Origin: Ferrimonas senticii DSM 18821
Lineage (GTDB): Bacteria > Pseudomonadota > Gammaproteobacteria > Enterobacterales > Shewanellaceae
Assembly (NCBI RefSeq): GCF_000422665.1
Contig: NZ_AUGM01000017.1
Location: 1-64,000 of the forward strand
Length of the DNA: 64,000 nucleotides
Reading direction: 5' to 3'
The position numbers and the translations under genes are program-made. The stretch's first letter is position 1, and every line of letters begins with the position of its first letter. Shown here in pieces: positions 52,635 to 63,084 of this stretch. The notes under the pieces are model-generated. The model had not been told where the DNA came from, searched no databases, and saw only the letters and a list, made by a program, of their open reading frames with translations.

Positions 52635-53220
52635 ATGTTACTGGCTTGTTGGCGACCCAACGTTGCCCGCGTTCGACAATGTCAGGCAGTAGCTGGTCAA
52701 AACTGGTGCTGATCTGCCCCTGCAGTCGCCAGATCTCATCAATTGCATTGACTAGCCGTTGTGGCTGTTTAAGCCGCAAGGCAATTCTCGTTAGCGCCAG
52801 GTTGATATTGGCCGGCTGGCGATATTGCATAAGCCAGTTTTCGGCGGCGATCCGTGGGGATAAATGTTGGAGCTTTTCAGGCAGATGCTCACTATCTTGC
52901 AAACTTCGGTAGCATTTTTCACTGAACTGACTAAGTGAGAGCGGGTGCCATCGTTGAAACTGTTTTGCTAAGCAGTGATCAAATGCCATATCCAGTAAGA
53001 TCCCGGCAACTCGGCGGTGTTCACTAGCAAACTGCTGCTTTAGCGCCAGCGTTAACGGGTGATGATCTACCCAGCCATCGACTTGGCGATGCAGTTGCAT
53101 GCCGGTACGCAGCGGTTCCGGCCAATGGGCCAGAGAACCGCGGACAAAATCGGCAGCGATGGCACCGGCAAAATCGGTATTGGTTTTATCGGCCACATAG
53201 AAGTGACAGAGGAAGTTCAT
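52633..53220 (-). CDS. acpH: Acyl carrier protein phosphodiesterase
   Basis: A 195-aa HD-like hydrolase removing 4'-phosphopantetheine from ACP. The start MNFLCHFYVADKTNTDFAGAIAADFVRG, HRQVDGWVDHHP and MAFDHCLAKQF His/Asp residues align with E. coli AcpH (MNFLAHLHLA...). The frame is open to 53346, but ATG 53220 with AAGG is the family start. It is divergent from the queA side, as in E. coli. Confidence 0.92.
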   Translation of the reverse strand: MNFLCHFYVADKTNTDFAGAIAADFVRGSLAHWPEPLRTGMQLHRQVDGWVDHHPLTLALKQQFASEHRRVAGILLDMAFDHCLAKQFQRWHPLSLSQFSEKCYRSLQDSEHLPEKLQHLSPRIAAENWLMQYRQPANINLALTRIALRLKQPQRLVNAIDEIWRLQGQISTSFDQLLPDIVERGQRWVANKPVT

Positions 53221-53256
53221 CAGCGGCCTTACATCGTCAATCTCAAGGAGGAGATC

Positions 53257-53439
53257 ATGGCAACGAATCCACATCAGCGCCAGCAGAGCGCAAGACTGTC
53301 GTCGGCGCCAGCGCCAGCCAACAAGGCGAAACAGCTGCAACTTCACTTTGAATTACAACCTGTGCCCAGCGCCTATCACCGCTCGTTACAAAGTTTGCCG
53401 TCAACCAAGCCAAAAACCACCACTACCGAACCGGGCTGA
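53257..53439 (+). CDS. 60-aa basic, probably disordered protein
   Basis: Not recognised. ATG 53257 is preceded by a near-perfect AAGGAGG, which decides the start (the longer frame to 53059 runs antisense through acpH). The product MATNPHQRQQSARLSSAPAP... is Gln/Ser/Ala/Pro/Lys-rich with one hydrophobic patch (LQLHFELQPVPSAYHRSL), and ends KTTTTEPG. Its start codon is only 36 bp from that of divergent acpH. Lies 66 bp before queA and may be its operon leader gene. Confidence 0.6.
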   Translation: MATNPHQRQQSARLSSAPAPANKAKQLQLHFELQPVPSAYHRSLQSLPSTKPKTTTTEPG

Positions 53440-53505
53440 AACTTGCAACTGACGGGGGCTCATTTACAATGTTGCCCCCGCTATAGAAGGCTTTGTGAGT
53501 TGTTG

Positions 53506-54567
53506 ATGCTAGTTGCTGATTTCTCTTTTGATCTACCTGACGAATTGATCGCTCGTTACCCAACCGCTGAACGCCGTGCCTCTCGTTTGCTGCGGCTCGA
53601 TGGCAACAGCGGCAAATTGGTCGATGGTCAGTTTGCCGATCTGTTGGAACAGCTGCACGATGGTGATCTGATGGTGTTCAACAACACTCGCGTGATCCCA
53701 GCTCGGGTTTATGGCCAAAAAGCCTCTGGCGGTAAGTTTGAGATGTTGGTGGAGCGAGTACTGGATAACAAGCGCGTGCTGGCGCATGTACGCAGCTCAA
53801 AATCCCCGAAACCGGGCAACCAACTGCAGTTCGATGAAGGTGTCACCGCCACGATGGTGCAGCGTCATGATGCGTTGTTTGAGATCGCCTTTGATGGTGA
53901 TGACACCGTGCTTAACATTCTCGATCGCATTGGCCATATGCCACTGCCACCTTACATCGACCGTCCAGATGAGGGGGCCGATCGTGAACGCTACCAAACC
54001 GTCTATAACAAACGCCCAGGTGCCGTTGCCGCGCCAACTGCGGGGCTGCACTTCGACGATGAGATGCTGGCGGCGCTGAAAGCCAAAGGGGTTGAGATCG
54101 CCTACGTGACCTTGCACGTCGGTGCCGGCACCTTTCAGCCGGTGCGCGTGGATAAGATTGAAGATCACCACATGCACTCGGAATACGCCGAAGTTGACCA
54201 AGCGGTGGTGGACGCCATCTTCCGCACCAAAGCCAATGGCGGTCGCGTGGTGGCGGTGGGTACTACGTCAGTGCGTTCGCTGGAATCGGCTGCTGCCGAA
54301 GCGCGCAAGCACGGTGAACAACTGGCACCGTTTGCCTCTGAGACCTCGATCTTCCTCTACCCAGGTAAACGCTTTCACATCGTTGATGCGATGGTGACCA
54401 ATTTCCATCTGCCGGAATCAACGCTGATCATGTTGGTGTCAGCGTTTGCTGGCCAAGACCACACCATGAACGCTTATCAGCACGCGATCGCTCAGGGCTA
54501 CCGCTTCTACAGCTACGGCGATGCGATGTTTGTCACTCGCCGTGACGAAGATGATAGCGAGATCTAA
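53506..54567 (+). CDS. queA: tRNA preQ1(34) S-adenosylmethionine ribosyltransferase-isomerase
   Basis: A 353-aa enzyme of queuosine synthesis that transfers the ribosyl group of SAM onto preQ1 in tRNA to give epoxyqueuosine. Conserved blocks: [69 protein letters not shown] and [22 protein letters not shown] 53506 ([11 protein letters not shown]) aligns with E. coli MRVTDFSFELP; the 21-residue extension of the frame is rejected. First large gene of queA-tgt-yajC-secD-secF. Confidence 0.96.
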   Translation: MLVADFSFDLPDELIARYPTAERRASRLLRLDGNSGKLVDGQFADLLEQLHDGDLMVFNNTRVIPARVYGQKASGGKFEMLVERVLDNKRVLAHVRSSKSPKPGNQLQFDEGVTATMVQRHDALFEIAFDGDDTVLNILDRIGHMPLPPYIDRPDEGADRERYQTVYNKRPGAVAAPTAGLHFDDEMLAALKAKGVEIAYVTLHVGAGTFQPVRVDKIEDHHMHSEYAEVDQAVVDAIFRTKANGGRVVAVGTTSVRSLESAAAEARKHGEQLAPFASETSIFLYPGKRFHIVDAMVTNFHLPESTLIMLVSAFAGQDHTMNAYQHAIAQGYRFYSYGDAMFVTRRDEDDSEI

Positions 54568-54620
54568 CATCGGCTAATGCTTTGTTGGGCGGCGGTTGAA
54601 GTGACCGCTGTCTGTCCCCA

Positions 54621-54652
54621 TCTAGCGTTAAACCCCAGCGTTAAACGCTAGA
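54621..54652 (+). promoter_or_regulatory. Repeat/hairpin in queA-tgt spacer
   Basis: TCTAGCGTT (54621-54629) and AACGCTAGA (54644-54652) form a 9-bp stem; inside, the 10-mer AGCGTTAAAC occurs twice, 13 bp apart. It lies 43-75 nt before tgt. Confidence 0.45.
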
Positions 54653-54683
54653 CTTTGCCATCACTGGACTGTTTCTCTGGTGA

Positions 54684-55826
<1,143 letters not shown>

Positions 55827-55857
55827 TTCATCAATAAAATAAGAGAGAAGCTCGATT

Positions 55858-56181
55858 ATGTTTATCGCAAACGCTTACGCCGCTGAAGGTGCTCCAATGG
55901 GTGGTTTAGAGCCACTGTTTATGCTGGCCATTTTTGGTCTGGTGTTCTACTTCATGATTCTGCGCCCGCAGAACAAGCGTGTAAAAGAACACAAGAGCTT
56001 GGTTGAAGCGCTGGCTAAAGGCGACGAAGTGCTGACCTCTGGCGGTCTGCTGGGTAAAGTGACCAAAGTAACCGCTGACAGCGATTACGTGGTACTGGCT
56101 CTGAACGACAGCACCGAAGTGACCCTGAAGAAAGATTTCATCACTGCAGTTCTGCCGAAAGGCTCAATTCAGTCGCTGTAA
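55858..56181 (+). CDS. yajC: YajC, Sec translocon accessory subunit
   Basis: A 107-aa single-pass inner-membrane protein: transmembrane helix about 18-38 (LFMLAIFGLVFYFMILRPQ), then a cytoplasmic beta domain with LRPQNKRVKEHKSLVEALAKGDEV and TSGGLLGKVTKV. Forms the SecDF-YajC complex. Spacing of 31 bp to tgt and 35 bp to secD. Confidence 0.97.
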   Translation: MFIANAYAAEGAPMGGLEPLFMLAIFGLVFYFMILRPQNKRVKEHKSLVEALAKGDEVLTSGGLLGKVTKVTADSDYVVLALNDSTEVTLKKDFITAVLPKGSIQSL

Positions 56182-56216
56182 TCGCAATAACGATAAATTG
56201 AAGAAGGGGCAGCGGT

Positions 56217-58064
56217 GTGTTGAATAAATACCCGATGTGGAAAAACCTGCTGGTGATCTTAATGATCTCTGTGGGTTTGCTGTATGCCTTGCCCAACGTG
56301 TATGGGGAAGATCCGGCGCTGCAGATCTCTGCAGGACGGAATGCAACTTTGTCGACCTCGACTGTGGATCAGGTGCGGGACGCGCTGACCGAGGCTGACA
56401 TTGATAGCAAAAACTTGGTGATGGAAAACGGCCTAATTGAAGTGCGCTTCAACAACGTCGAAGATCAGAGCCGTGCAAAGGAGTTGGTAAAAGACGCATT
56501 GGGTGACGATTACACCGTTGCCATCAATCTGGCGCCAGCCACTCCGGATTGGCTGAAAGCGGTTGGCGGCAGCCCGATGAAGCTGGGTCTTGACCTTCGC
56601 GGCGGGGTTAACTTCCTGATGGAAGTTGACATGGGCGAGGCGATCAACAAGCAGCAAGAGCAGATTGTCACCGATTTTCGTGCGCAACTGCGTGAGCAGC
56701 GCCTGCGTTACTCATCGGTACGGATCGCGCCAACTGGCGTAGAAGTGCGTTTTCGCGATGCCGAGGTAGCCAGCAAAGCGTTGGCCTACTTGAAGCAGAA
56801 CAACCAGAACTTGGTGTTTACCGAACGTGATAGCACCGCTTTTGTTGCCAGCTTTACTGAGCAGTACCTCAAAGAAGTTAAAGAGTACGCGCTATCGCAA
56901 AACATCACCATTTTGCGTAACCGTGTAAACGAACTTGGGGTGGCCGAGCCGGTAGTTCAGCGCCAGGGTGCTGATCGCATCACGGTGGAACTGCCTGGTA
57001 TTCAAGACACCGCCCGCGCCAAAGAGATTCTGGGTGCGACCGCGACTCTGGAGTTCCGCGAGTTAGCGGAAAACGCCGACGTTGCTGCAGCGCTGCGTGG
57101 CATTGTGCCGCCAGATGCCAAGCTCTACCAAGATCGTGATGGTCAGCCGGTGATCCTGAAGCAAGCGGTAATTCTGACCGGTGATCACATCACTGGCGCG
57201 CAATCTGGGTTTAACCCAGAAGACAGCCGTCCAAATGTGAGCATCGATTTGGATGCCGTTGGTGGTAACAAGATGGCTGACTTTACCAAAGACAAGATTG
57301 GTAAAGGTATGGCGACCGTGTTTATCGAATACAAGGCCACTGGCGAGCGTGATGCAGAAGGTCGTCCGAAGTTCGATAAGATTGAGGAAGTGATCAACGT
57401 TGCTACCATTCAGGCGCGTCTGGGTCGTTCGTTCCAGATCACCGGTATCGATAGTCCTGCCGAAGCGCGTAACCTAGCGATGCTGCTGCGTGCCGGTGCG
57501 CTGATTGCGCCAATCACCATCGTCCAAGAACGCACCATTGGCCCATCTTTGGGTCAAGAAAATATCGACAACGGTAAAGCGGCATTGATGTACGGCATGC
57601 TGGCGGTAGTGCTGTTTATGGCGATCTACTACCGCAAGTTCGGTGTGGTTTCGGTGGTGGCATTGGCCGGTAACGTGGTGCTGATGATCGGCATTATGTC
57701 GATGATCCCAGGGGCGACCCTGACCATGCCGGGGATTGCCGGTATCGTTCTGACCATCGGTATGGCGGTGGATGGTAACGTCCTGATTTTCGAGCGTATT
57801 CGTGAAGAACTTCTGGGCGGTCGCAGCGTTCAGCAGGCGATCAACGAAGGCTATGCCAACGCCCTGTCGACCATTGCTGATGCCAACATCACTACCTTGA
57901 TTACCGCCTTGATTCTGTTCTCGGTGGGTACTGGTCCGGTGAAAGGCTTTGCGGTAACGCTGATGATCGGTATTGCCACTTCGATGTTCACCTCTATCGT
58001 CGTTACCCGCGCCATCGTTAACGCGATTTGGGGCGGTAAACGCCTGAAGAAGCTGGATATCTAA
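56217..58064 (+). CDS. secD: Protein translocase subunit SecD
   Basis: A 615-aa RND-family membrane protein using the proton gradient to help Sec export. N-terminal helix, large periplasmic P1 domain (about 35-440), then five helices with D1-D6 motifs: [54 protein letters not shown]. Starts at GTG 56217 (MLNKYPMWK aligns with E. coli MLNRYPLWK), with AAGGGG upstream. Confidence 0.97.
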   Translation: MLNKYPMWKNLLVILMISVGLLYALPNVYGEDPALQISAGRNATLSTSTVDQVRDALTEADIDSKNLVMENGLIEVRFNNVEDQSRAKELVKDALGDDYTVAINLAPATPDWLKAVGGSPMKLGLDLRGGVNFLMEVDMGEAINKQQEQIVTDFRAQLREQRLRYSSVRIAPTGVEVRFRDAEVASKALAYLKQNNQNLVFTERDSTAFVASFTEQYLKEVKEYALSQNITILRNRVNELGVAEPVVQRQGADRITVELPGIQDTARAKEILGATATLEFRELAENADVAAALRGIVPPDAKLYQDRDGQPVILKQAVILTGDHITGAQSGFNPEDSRPNVSIDLDAVGGNKMADFTKDKIGKGMATVFIEYKATGERDAEGRPKFDKIEEVINVATIQARLGRSFQITGIDSPAEARNLAMLLRAGALIAPITIVQERTIGPSLGQENIDNGKAALMYGMLAVVLFMAIYYRKFGVVSVVALAGNVVLMIGIMSMIPGATLTMPGIAGIVLTIGMAVDGNVLIFERIREELLGGRSVQQAINEGYANALSTIADANITTLITALILFSVGTGPVKGFAVTLMIGIATSMFTSIVVTRAIVNAIWGGKRLKKLDI

Positions 58065-58074
58065 GGAAGTAATC

Positions 58075-59019
58075 ATGTTTCAGATTTTAAGTCTTAACAA
58101 CACCGTCGACTTCCTTAAGCACGCCAAATGGGTGGTACTGCTGTCAGTGGTACTGGTGATTGGTTCGATCGTCAGTATGGCCACTAAGGGCATGAACTGG
58201 GGTCTCGACTTCACTGGCGGTACCGTGGTGGAGATCGCCTATAACCAGCCAACCTCACCGGCGGATGTGCGTAAGTCGCTAGAAAGCAACGGCATCAATG
58301 GTGCGGTCGTGCAGCAGTTTGGTAGCGCTCGCGACATTCTGGTGCGGGTGCCACCAAAGATGGGTGAAGGCAATGCGCTGGTTACTCAGGTGGAAACCGC
58401 GGCCAAGGCGCTGGCGACTGACGCCCAGATCAAACGGGTAGAGTTCGTTGGTCCACAGGTCGGTCAAGAGTTGACCGAGCAGGGCGGTCTGGCGGTTCTA
58501 GCGGCGATGCTGTGTATCTTGGTGTACGTTGCGTTTCGTTTTGAGTGGCGCTTAGCGACCGGTTCGGTGCTAGCACTGGCCCACGACGTTATCGTGACAC
58601 TGGGGGTGTTCTCATTCTTCCAGTTGGAGTTCGATCTGACCGTACTGGCCGCGGTACTGGCGGTAGTGGGTTACTCGTTGAACGATACCATCGTGGTATT
58701 TGACCGAGTTCGTGAGAACTTCATCAAGATGCGTAAAGGCAGCCCAGAGCACATCGTTAACGTCTCTGTGACCCAAACCATGAGCCGTACCATCATCACC
58801 ACCAGCACCACCCTGTTTGTGGTGGTGTCGCTGTTCCTATTGGGCGGCGCGATGATCCACGGCTTCGCTTCGGCGTTGCTATTGGGTATTGGTGTTGGTA
58901 CCTACTCGTCGGTTTATGTGGCCAGTTTCGCGGCGATCAAACTGGGGATCTGCAAAGAGCACATGATGCCAGTGGTGATTGAGAAAGAGGGCGCGGATCA
59001 AGACGCCATCTTGCCTTAA
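58075..59019 (+). CDS. secF: Protein translocase subunit SecF
   Basis: A 314-aa partner of SecD with six helices: GLDFTGGTVVEIAY, VGPQVGQELTEQG, GYSLNDTIVVFDRVREN and TMSRTIITTSTT motifs, all typical. AAGGAAG 5 nt before ATG; 10 nt after secD. Ends the operon with a strong terminator. Confidence 0.97.
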   Translation: MFQILSLNNTVDFLKHAKWVVLLSVVLVIGSIVSMATKGMNWGLDFTGGTVVEIAYNQPTSPADVRKSLESNGINGAVVQQFGSARDILVRVPPKMGEGNALVTQVETAAKALATDAQIKRVEFVGPQVGQELTEQGGLAVLAAMLCILVYVAFRFEWRLATGSVLALAHDVIVTLGVFSFFQLEFDLTVLAAVLAVVGYSLNDTIVVFDRVRENFIKMRKGSPEHIVNVSVTQTMSRTIITTSTTLFVVVSLFLLGGAMIHGFASALLLGIGVGTYSSVYVASFAAIKLGICKEHMMPVVIEKEGADQDAILP

Positions 59020-59047
59020 TCAGCCACTAACGTGATTTATACTTGAC

Positions 59048-59073
59048 AAGCCACCCCTCGGGGTGGCTTTTTG
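59048..59073 (+). terminator. Terminator of the queA-secF operon
   Basis: AAGCCACCCC-TC-GGGGTGGCTT followed by TTT. Confidence 0.95.
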
Positions 59074-59108
59074 TTATCCGGATGTTAAGCAGTAAGGAGA
59101 GGTAGCGG

Positions 59109-59414
59109 ATGGACAGCTACGTAGAACTCTTTCGAGCCGGCAACGCTCTGGAAGCCAATGCCCTTAAAGGGTTGCTCGAACAGCAAGGGGTGCCGGTGCG
59201 ATTGCTTGGCGAGGCACTGGGGGGCGCCGCTGGTGAATTGCCGGTTGACAGCCAACAGATCCGCTTGTTGGTCCAGCAGTGTCAGCTCAGTTCGGCGCAG
59301 CAGGTACTTACCCAATACCAGCAAAATCTGGCGCCATGGCAATGCGTATGCGGAGAGCAAAATGACGGCCACTTTGAGGTCTGTTGGCGTTGCGGCAGTG
59401 AGCCGCAGGCCTAA
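59109..59414 (+). CDS. DUF2007 protein with zinc-ribbon tail
   Basis: A 101-aa cytoplasmic protein. Residues about 1-70 look like the DUF2007 (GlnB-like putative signal-transducing) domain (YVELFRAGNALEANALKGLLEQQGVPVRLLGEALGG). The C terminus carries CVCGEQN...CWRCGSEP, a CxC-x10-CxxC zinc-ribbon resembling RanBP2-type fingers. Family function unknown. AAGGAGAGG precedes ATG 59109. Confidence 0.82.
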   Translation: MDSYVELFRAGNALEANALKGLLEQQGVPVRLLGEALGGAAGELPVDSQQIRLLVQQCQLSSAQQVLTQYQQNLAPWQCVCGEQNDGHFEVCWRCGSEPQA

Positions 59415-59497
59415 GGTGGGTTTATCTCTGTTGCCAATGTTTCGCTTGCCCAGATCCCCAATCGATCATCATTAACGCTGCTGTAGGAGTCGTTCCG

Positions 59498-60409
59498 ATG
59501 CGTTATTTTCCGCTATTTCACGATACTCATAATCTGCACATCTTGGTGGTTGGCGGCGGCGAAGTAGCCGCTCGCAAGCTGGCGTTATGGAGCCGTACTG
59601 AAGCGCGACTTGAAGCTGTTTCCCCCACTTGGGTTGATGCCATTGTCGATCTGCACAACCCCAATCTGACGTTGGTTAGCAAGTACTACAGCCCAGAGAT
59701 GCTACAAGGCAAGCAAGGGGTGATCGCCGCCACCGACGATGGCGAATTGAATCGGGCGATTGCCCGCGAAGCCAAGGCGCTGGGGTTGTGGGTTAATGTG
59801 GTCGATCAACCACAGTTGTGCAGTGTGATCACCCCTGCGATTGTTGATCGTAGCCCGATGGTGATTGCTATTGGCAGTGAAGGCAGTGCGCCGGTGTTAG
59901 TGCGTACTTTACGGGGCTATCTTGAGGCGCGACTGCCGCGCAGCTTAGGAAAATTGGCTCAGTTTATTGGTGAACAGCGCCAGCGAGTGATGACCGCCAA
60001 TGACAATCCCCGTGGCGTGTGGGAGCGCTTTATCGAGCGTAATGGCTTGGCCTTGACCGAGCGCAGTGAGCAACTGCTAACTCAAGCGTTGGCTGGCGTC
60101 AGCAGCAGTGGTCAACTGTGGTTAACTCACCAAGGGCGCGATCCGGCGCTGCTGCCCATAGCGGCGATGGCCGAACTGCAACGGTTGGATAGGGTTATTA
60201 CCGATGATTTAGCGCCGATGATGGCGGATCTGGTGCGCCGTGATGCCAGTATCGAACGCCTAAGTGGCTTGAAGTTGACCCAACTCAGTCACTGGCTGCA
60301 ACAGGGTGAACAACTGTTGTTGGTGACCAGCGAAGCGGACTATCCGGTGCTGATTGAGCGTCTTTCACAGCAGCAGATAACCCCACGAGATCCCTACCAA
60401 CCGTTATGA
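59498..60409 (+). CDS. Siroheme synthase (precorrin-2 dehydrogenase/ferrochelatase) with decayed SUMT tail
   Basis: A 303-aa cytoplasmic enzyme. Residues 1-113 are the NAD-binding precorrin-2 dehydrogenase domain (ILVVGGGEVAARK at 15-27; catalytic-type Asp103 in VNVVDQ), 114-200 the Met8p/CysG dimerisation and ferrochelatase part (SPMVIAIGSEGSAPVLVRTLRGYLE). Residues about 205-300 align with the start of the CysG uroporphyrinogen methyltransferase domain (GQLWLTHQGRDPALLPIAAM...DLVRRDA), but the SAM-binding VGAGPGD motif is lost and the domain is cut to about 95 aa. So SUMT activity must come from another gene. Overlaps the next gene by ATGA. Confidence 0.9.
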   Translation: MRYFPLFHDTHNLHILVVGGGEVAARKLALWSRTEARLEAVSPTWVDAIVDLHNPNLTLVSKYYSPEMLQGKQGVIAATDDGELNRAIAREAKALGLWVNVVDQPQLCSVITPAIVDRSPMVIAIGSEGSAPVLVRTLRGYLEARLPRSLGKLAQFIGEQRQRVMTANDNPRGVWERFIERNGLALTERSEQLLTQALAGVSSSGQLWLTHQGRDPALLPIAAMAELQRLDRVITDDLAPMMADLVRRDASIERLSGLKLTQLSHWLQQGEQLLLVTSEADYPVLIERLSQQQITPRDPYQPL

Positions 60410-60744
60410 AGCGGATTTATCCTGCGGGAATAAAAACCATCGTCTTGGCACTGGCGTCGTTGCTTGGCATAGCGACGGTGATCGGCCTGTTTAGCGAGGT
60501 TGGTATCATGGCGCTGATGTTGGTGCCAGTCGGATTGCCGATAGCCTTGCTGTTTAGCGTCATTGGCATCCCCTTGTTGGTGACCATTTACGGTTGGCCG
60601 GCAGCGCTGGCCAGCGGCCTTAGTGCGCTGCTGGCGATTGTTGGCTTGGTTAACCATCAGCAGCGTTGGGGGCAGATCGCCGCGGTTATTGGCATCAGCG
60701 CATTTACCCTGCTGTCGATGTATGGCCTCGGCCACGGCGGTTAA
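60406..60744 (+). CDS. Small four-helix membrane protein of unknown function
   Basis: Not recognised. 112 aa, about four hydrophobic helices (10-28, 34-58, 60-82, 88-108) with Gly/Pro-rich turns and very few charges after an N-terminal MKR. ATG overlaps the stop of the siroheme synthase (ATGA), indicating coupling. No ligand motif visible. Confidence 0.7.
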   Translation: MKRIYPAGIKTIVLALASLLGIATVIGLFSEVGIMALMLVPVGLPIALLFSVIGIPLLVTIYGWPAALASGLSALLAIVGLVNHQQRWGQIAAVIGISAFTLLSMYGLGHGG

Positions 60745-60769
60745 TCCAAGCCGCAAGCTGGACAAACAA

Positions 60770-60793
60770 AAAGAGCACCTTGCGGTGCTCTTT
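60770..60793. terminator. Bidirectional terminator before dihydroorotase end
   Basis: AAAGAGCACC-TTGC-GGTGCTCTTT between convergent genes. Confidence 0.9.
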
Positions 60794-60814
60794 GCGCTTT
60801 AGCGGGTTGGCGCC

Positions 60815-62161
60815 TTAACGGTTAAAGGTCAGGCGCTGACCGACGTTAGCGGTGCTAGCGGTAACGCCATCAAACACTCGATGGCCACCTACCCAAGTAG
60901 AAGCGATGCTGCTGCGTAGGGTGGTGTTTTCAAACGATGACCACTGGCACTTGTACAACAGGTTGTCTTTAGTAACCCGGTATGGCTGGTTCAGATCCAC
61001 CAGCACCAAGTCGGCGTGATAACCTTCGCGCAGATAGCCACGCTCTTTCAGATTAAAGCGCTCGGCCACCGCGTGGCTGGTTTTTTGGACGATGGTCTCC
61101 AGGCTCAAAGCGCCACAGTGGTAGTGTTCAAACAGCGACTGCAGCGCGTGCTGCACCAGCGGCACCCCCGATGGCGCTTTGAAATAAGTGCCCTGTTTCT
61201 CTTCCCAAGTGTGCGGCGCGTGGTCGGTGGCGATGATGTCGATGATGTCACGACGCACCGCGTCCAGCAGCGCCAAACGGTCTCGTTCGGTTTTCACTGA
61301 TGGGTTGCACTTAATTTGGCTGCCCAGCGTCAGGTAATCAGCATCGCTGTAGAACAGGTGATGAACACACGCCTCGGCGGTGATGTTGGCGCCTTTCAGA
61401 TCCGCCAGTTTCTTACCGGCTTGGAACAGCGCCAACTCTTCGGCGGTAGAGATGTGCAGTACGTGCAGACGAGTGCCGTACTTGGTGGCCAGCTCAATCG
61501 CGGTTTTGGTGGACTTGATGCAAGCCTCACGAGAGCGAATTTCGCCGTGCAGTTGCATCGGTACCGCTTCGCCGTACTTGGCGCGAGCGGCGGCTTCGTT
61601 AGCGGCGATCATCGGGCTGTCTTCACAGTGGGTCGCCACTGGGATTGGGGCGTTGGCGAAGATCCCCGCTAGGGTCTCTTCGTTGTCCACCAGCATGTTA
61701 CCTGTAGAGGCGCCCATAAAGATTTTGATGCCACAAGCGGCGTTAGGATCCAGCGACTTAATCACTTCCAAGTTGTCGTTGGTCGCGCCAAGGTAGAAGC
61801 TGTGGTTGGCGACCGATACCTCTGCAGCGCGAGCGAACTTGGCTTCCAGCGCTTCGACGTTGGTGGTCTGTGGGTTAACGTTGGGCATCTCCATAAAGGA
61901 GGTGATGCCACCAGCCACCGCGGCGCGGGACTCGGTGGCCATGCTGCCCTTTTGAGTTAGGCCTGGCTCACGGAAGTGTACTTGGTCGTCAATCATCCCT
62001 GGGATCAACAACTTGCCGTTGGCATCAATGACTTCAGCGCCGGCTGGGGCACTGATCTGGCCACCGATCTGTTCGATGCGGCCATTTTTAATAAGCAGAT
62101 CGCCGCTTTGACGGATCCCTTCGTTGAGAATTTCAGCGTTACTGATCAAGGTAGTAGTCAT
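60815..62161 (-). CDS. pyrC: Dihydroorotase (class I-like, DDQVH variant)
   Basis: A 448-aa amidohydrolase of pyrimidine synthesis. Metal motifs: DDQVHFREPG (Gln60 where most class I enzymes have the first His of HxH; His62 kept), candidate carboxylated Lys in GIKIFMGASTG, THCED, LHIST and ATDHAPHT. The Gln variant is, as I recall, shared by a Bacteroidetes-type subfamily, so it is likely active. The frame is open to 62233, but ATG 62161 (MTTTLISNAEILNEG) is the sensible start. Divergent from the M23 peptidase gene. Confidence 0.9.
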   Translation of the reverse strand: MTTTLISNAEILNEGIRQSGDLLIKNGRIEQIGGQISAPAGAEVIDANGKLLIPGMIDDQVHFREPGLTQKGSMATESRAAVAGGITSFMEMPNVNPQTTNVEALEAKFARAAEVSVANHSFYLGATNDNLEVIKSLDPNAACGIKIFMGASTGNMLVDNEETLAGIFANAPIPVATHCEDSPMIAANEAAARAKYGEAVPMQLHGEIRSREACIKSTKTAIELATKYGTRLHVLHISTAEELALFQAGKKLADLKGANITAEACVHHLFYSDADYLTLGSQIKCNPSVKTERDRLALLDAVRRDIIDIIATDHAPHTWEEKQGTYFKAPSGVPLVQHALQSLFEHYHCGALSLETIVQKTSHAVAERFNLKERGYLREGYHADLVLVDLNQPYRVTKDNLLYKCQWSSFENTTLRSSIASTWVGGHRVFDGVTASTANVGQRLTFNR

Positions 62162-62245
62162 GGCTTTTATATCTTGTTCTGACGGATAGGGCGGTGCTAA
62201 TAATACGCGCTTAACAGTAATTTTCCCATCCAAAGGAGACCTTAG

Positions 62246-63049
62246 ATGGTTCGGTTGTTGTCGGCTTGTTCGCTGATCTGCTTGGCATTTTCTGCATCGG
62301 CCGTGGAGCTGCGTGGTGCCTTAACTCAAGGTAGCTTGCTGCGTGGTCAAGCGGCGGTGGGAGAAACCATCCAACTTAATGGGCAAGCGGTAACGGTGGC
62401 TGATGATGGCCAGTTTGTGATTGGTTTTGGCCGAGATGCCGAGCTGACTCAGCAGTTAGCGATCACCAGCGCCGATGGTCAGCGGCGGATTGAAACCATT
62501 GAGCTTCGCCCTCGCGAATACCGGATCCAACGAATCGAGGGGATCGCTAAGCGGATTATGCAACCTAACCCAGACGACGTGGCACGGGCTCAGCGCGATG
62601 CCAAACTGGCAAGAGCAGCGCGGGCCAGATTTGAATCAAGCACCGCGTGGCAACAAGATTTTATCTGGCCGCTGCAAGGGCGGATCACTGGGGTTTACGG
62701 CAGTCAGCGGATCTACAACGGTGAGCCGAAAAGCCCACACTTCGGCATCGATATTGCTGCGCCTAGCGGCACTGAGGTAGTGGCGCCAGCGGCGGGGATC
62801 GTTACCTTAACCGAAGATATGTTTTACTCTGGCAATACGGTAATCATTGATCACGGCCATGGCGTCAGTTCAACCTTTTTGCACCTAAGCCGGATGTTGG
62901 TTAAACCCGGAGATGTGGTAGAACAGGGGCAGGTGGTCGCGCAAGTTGGCTCGACTGGGCGTTCAACAGGGCCGCACCTAGACTGGCGCATGAACTGGTT
63001 TAGTGAGCGCGTTGATCCCAGTTTGCTGGTGCCGGCGATGCCACGTTAG
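62246..63049 (+). CDS. M23 (LytM) family metallopeptidase
   Basis: A 267-aa exported peptidase: signal MVRLLSACSLICLAFSASA, an N-terminal beta domain (about 20-130) and a C-terminal LytM domain (about 140-260). Zinc site residues: His and Asp in PHFGIDIAAPSG, then HGHGVSSTFLHLS and GPHLDW. All needed residues are present, so it may be an active peptidoglycan endopeptidase rather than a dead EnvC/NlpD activator. AAAGGAG precedes ATG. Confidence 0.9.
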   Translation: MVRLLSACSLICLAFSASAVELRGALTQGSLLRGQAAVGETIQLNGQAVTVADDGQFVIGFGRDAELTQQLAITSADGQRRIETIELRPREYRIQRIEGIAKRIMQPNPDDVARAQRDAKLARAARARFESSTAWQQDFIWPLQGRITGVYGSQRIYNGEPKSPHFGIDIAAPSGTEVVAPAAGIVTLTEDMFYSGNTVIIDHGHGVSSTFLHLSRMLVKPGDVVEQGQVVAQVGSTGRSTGPHLDWRMNWFSERVDPSLLVPAMPR

Positions 63050-63084
63050 CCGCGCGAACAACCATAAGAAGAGGTAATAGGGAT

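Noticed and set aside
60100-60744. Frameshift explanation for the short CysG-like protein
   Set aside because: The other frames after 60409 encode a membrane protein with no SUMT motifs, and the stop overlaps that gene's start by ATGA, so the truncation is settled, not a sequencing break.
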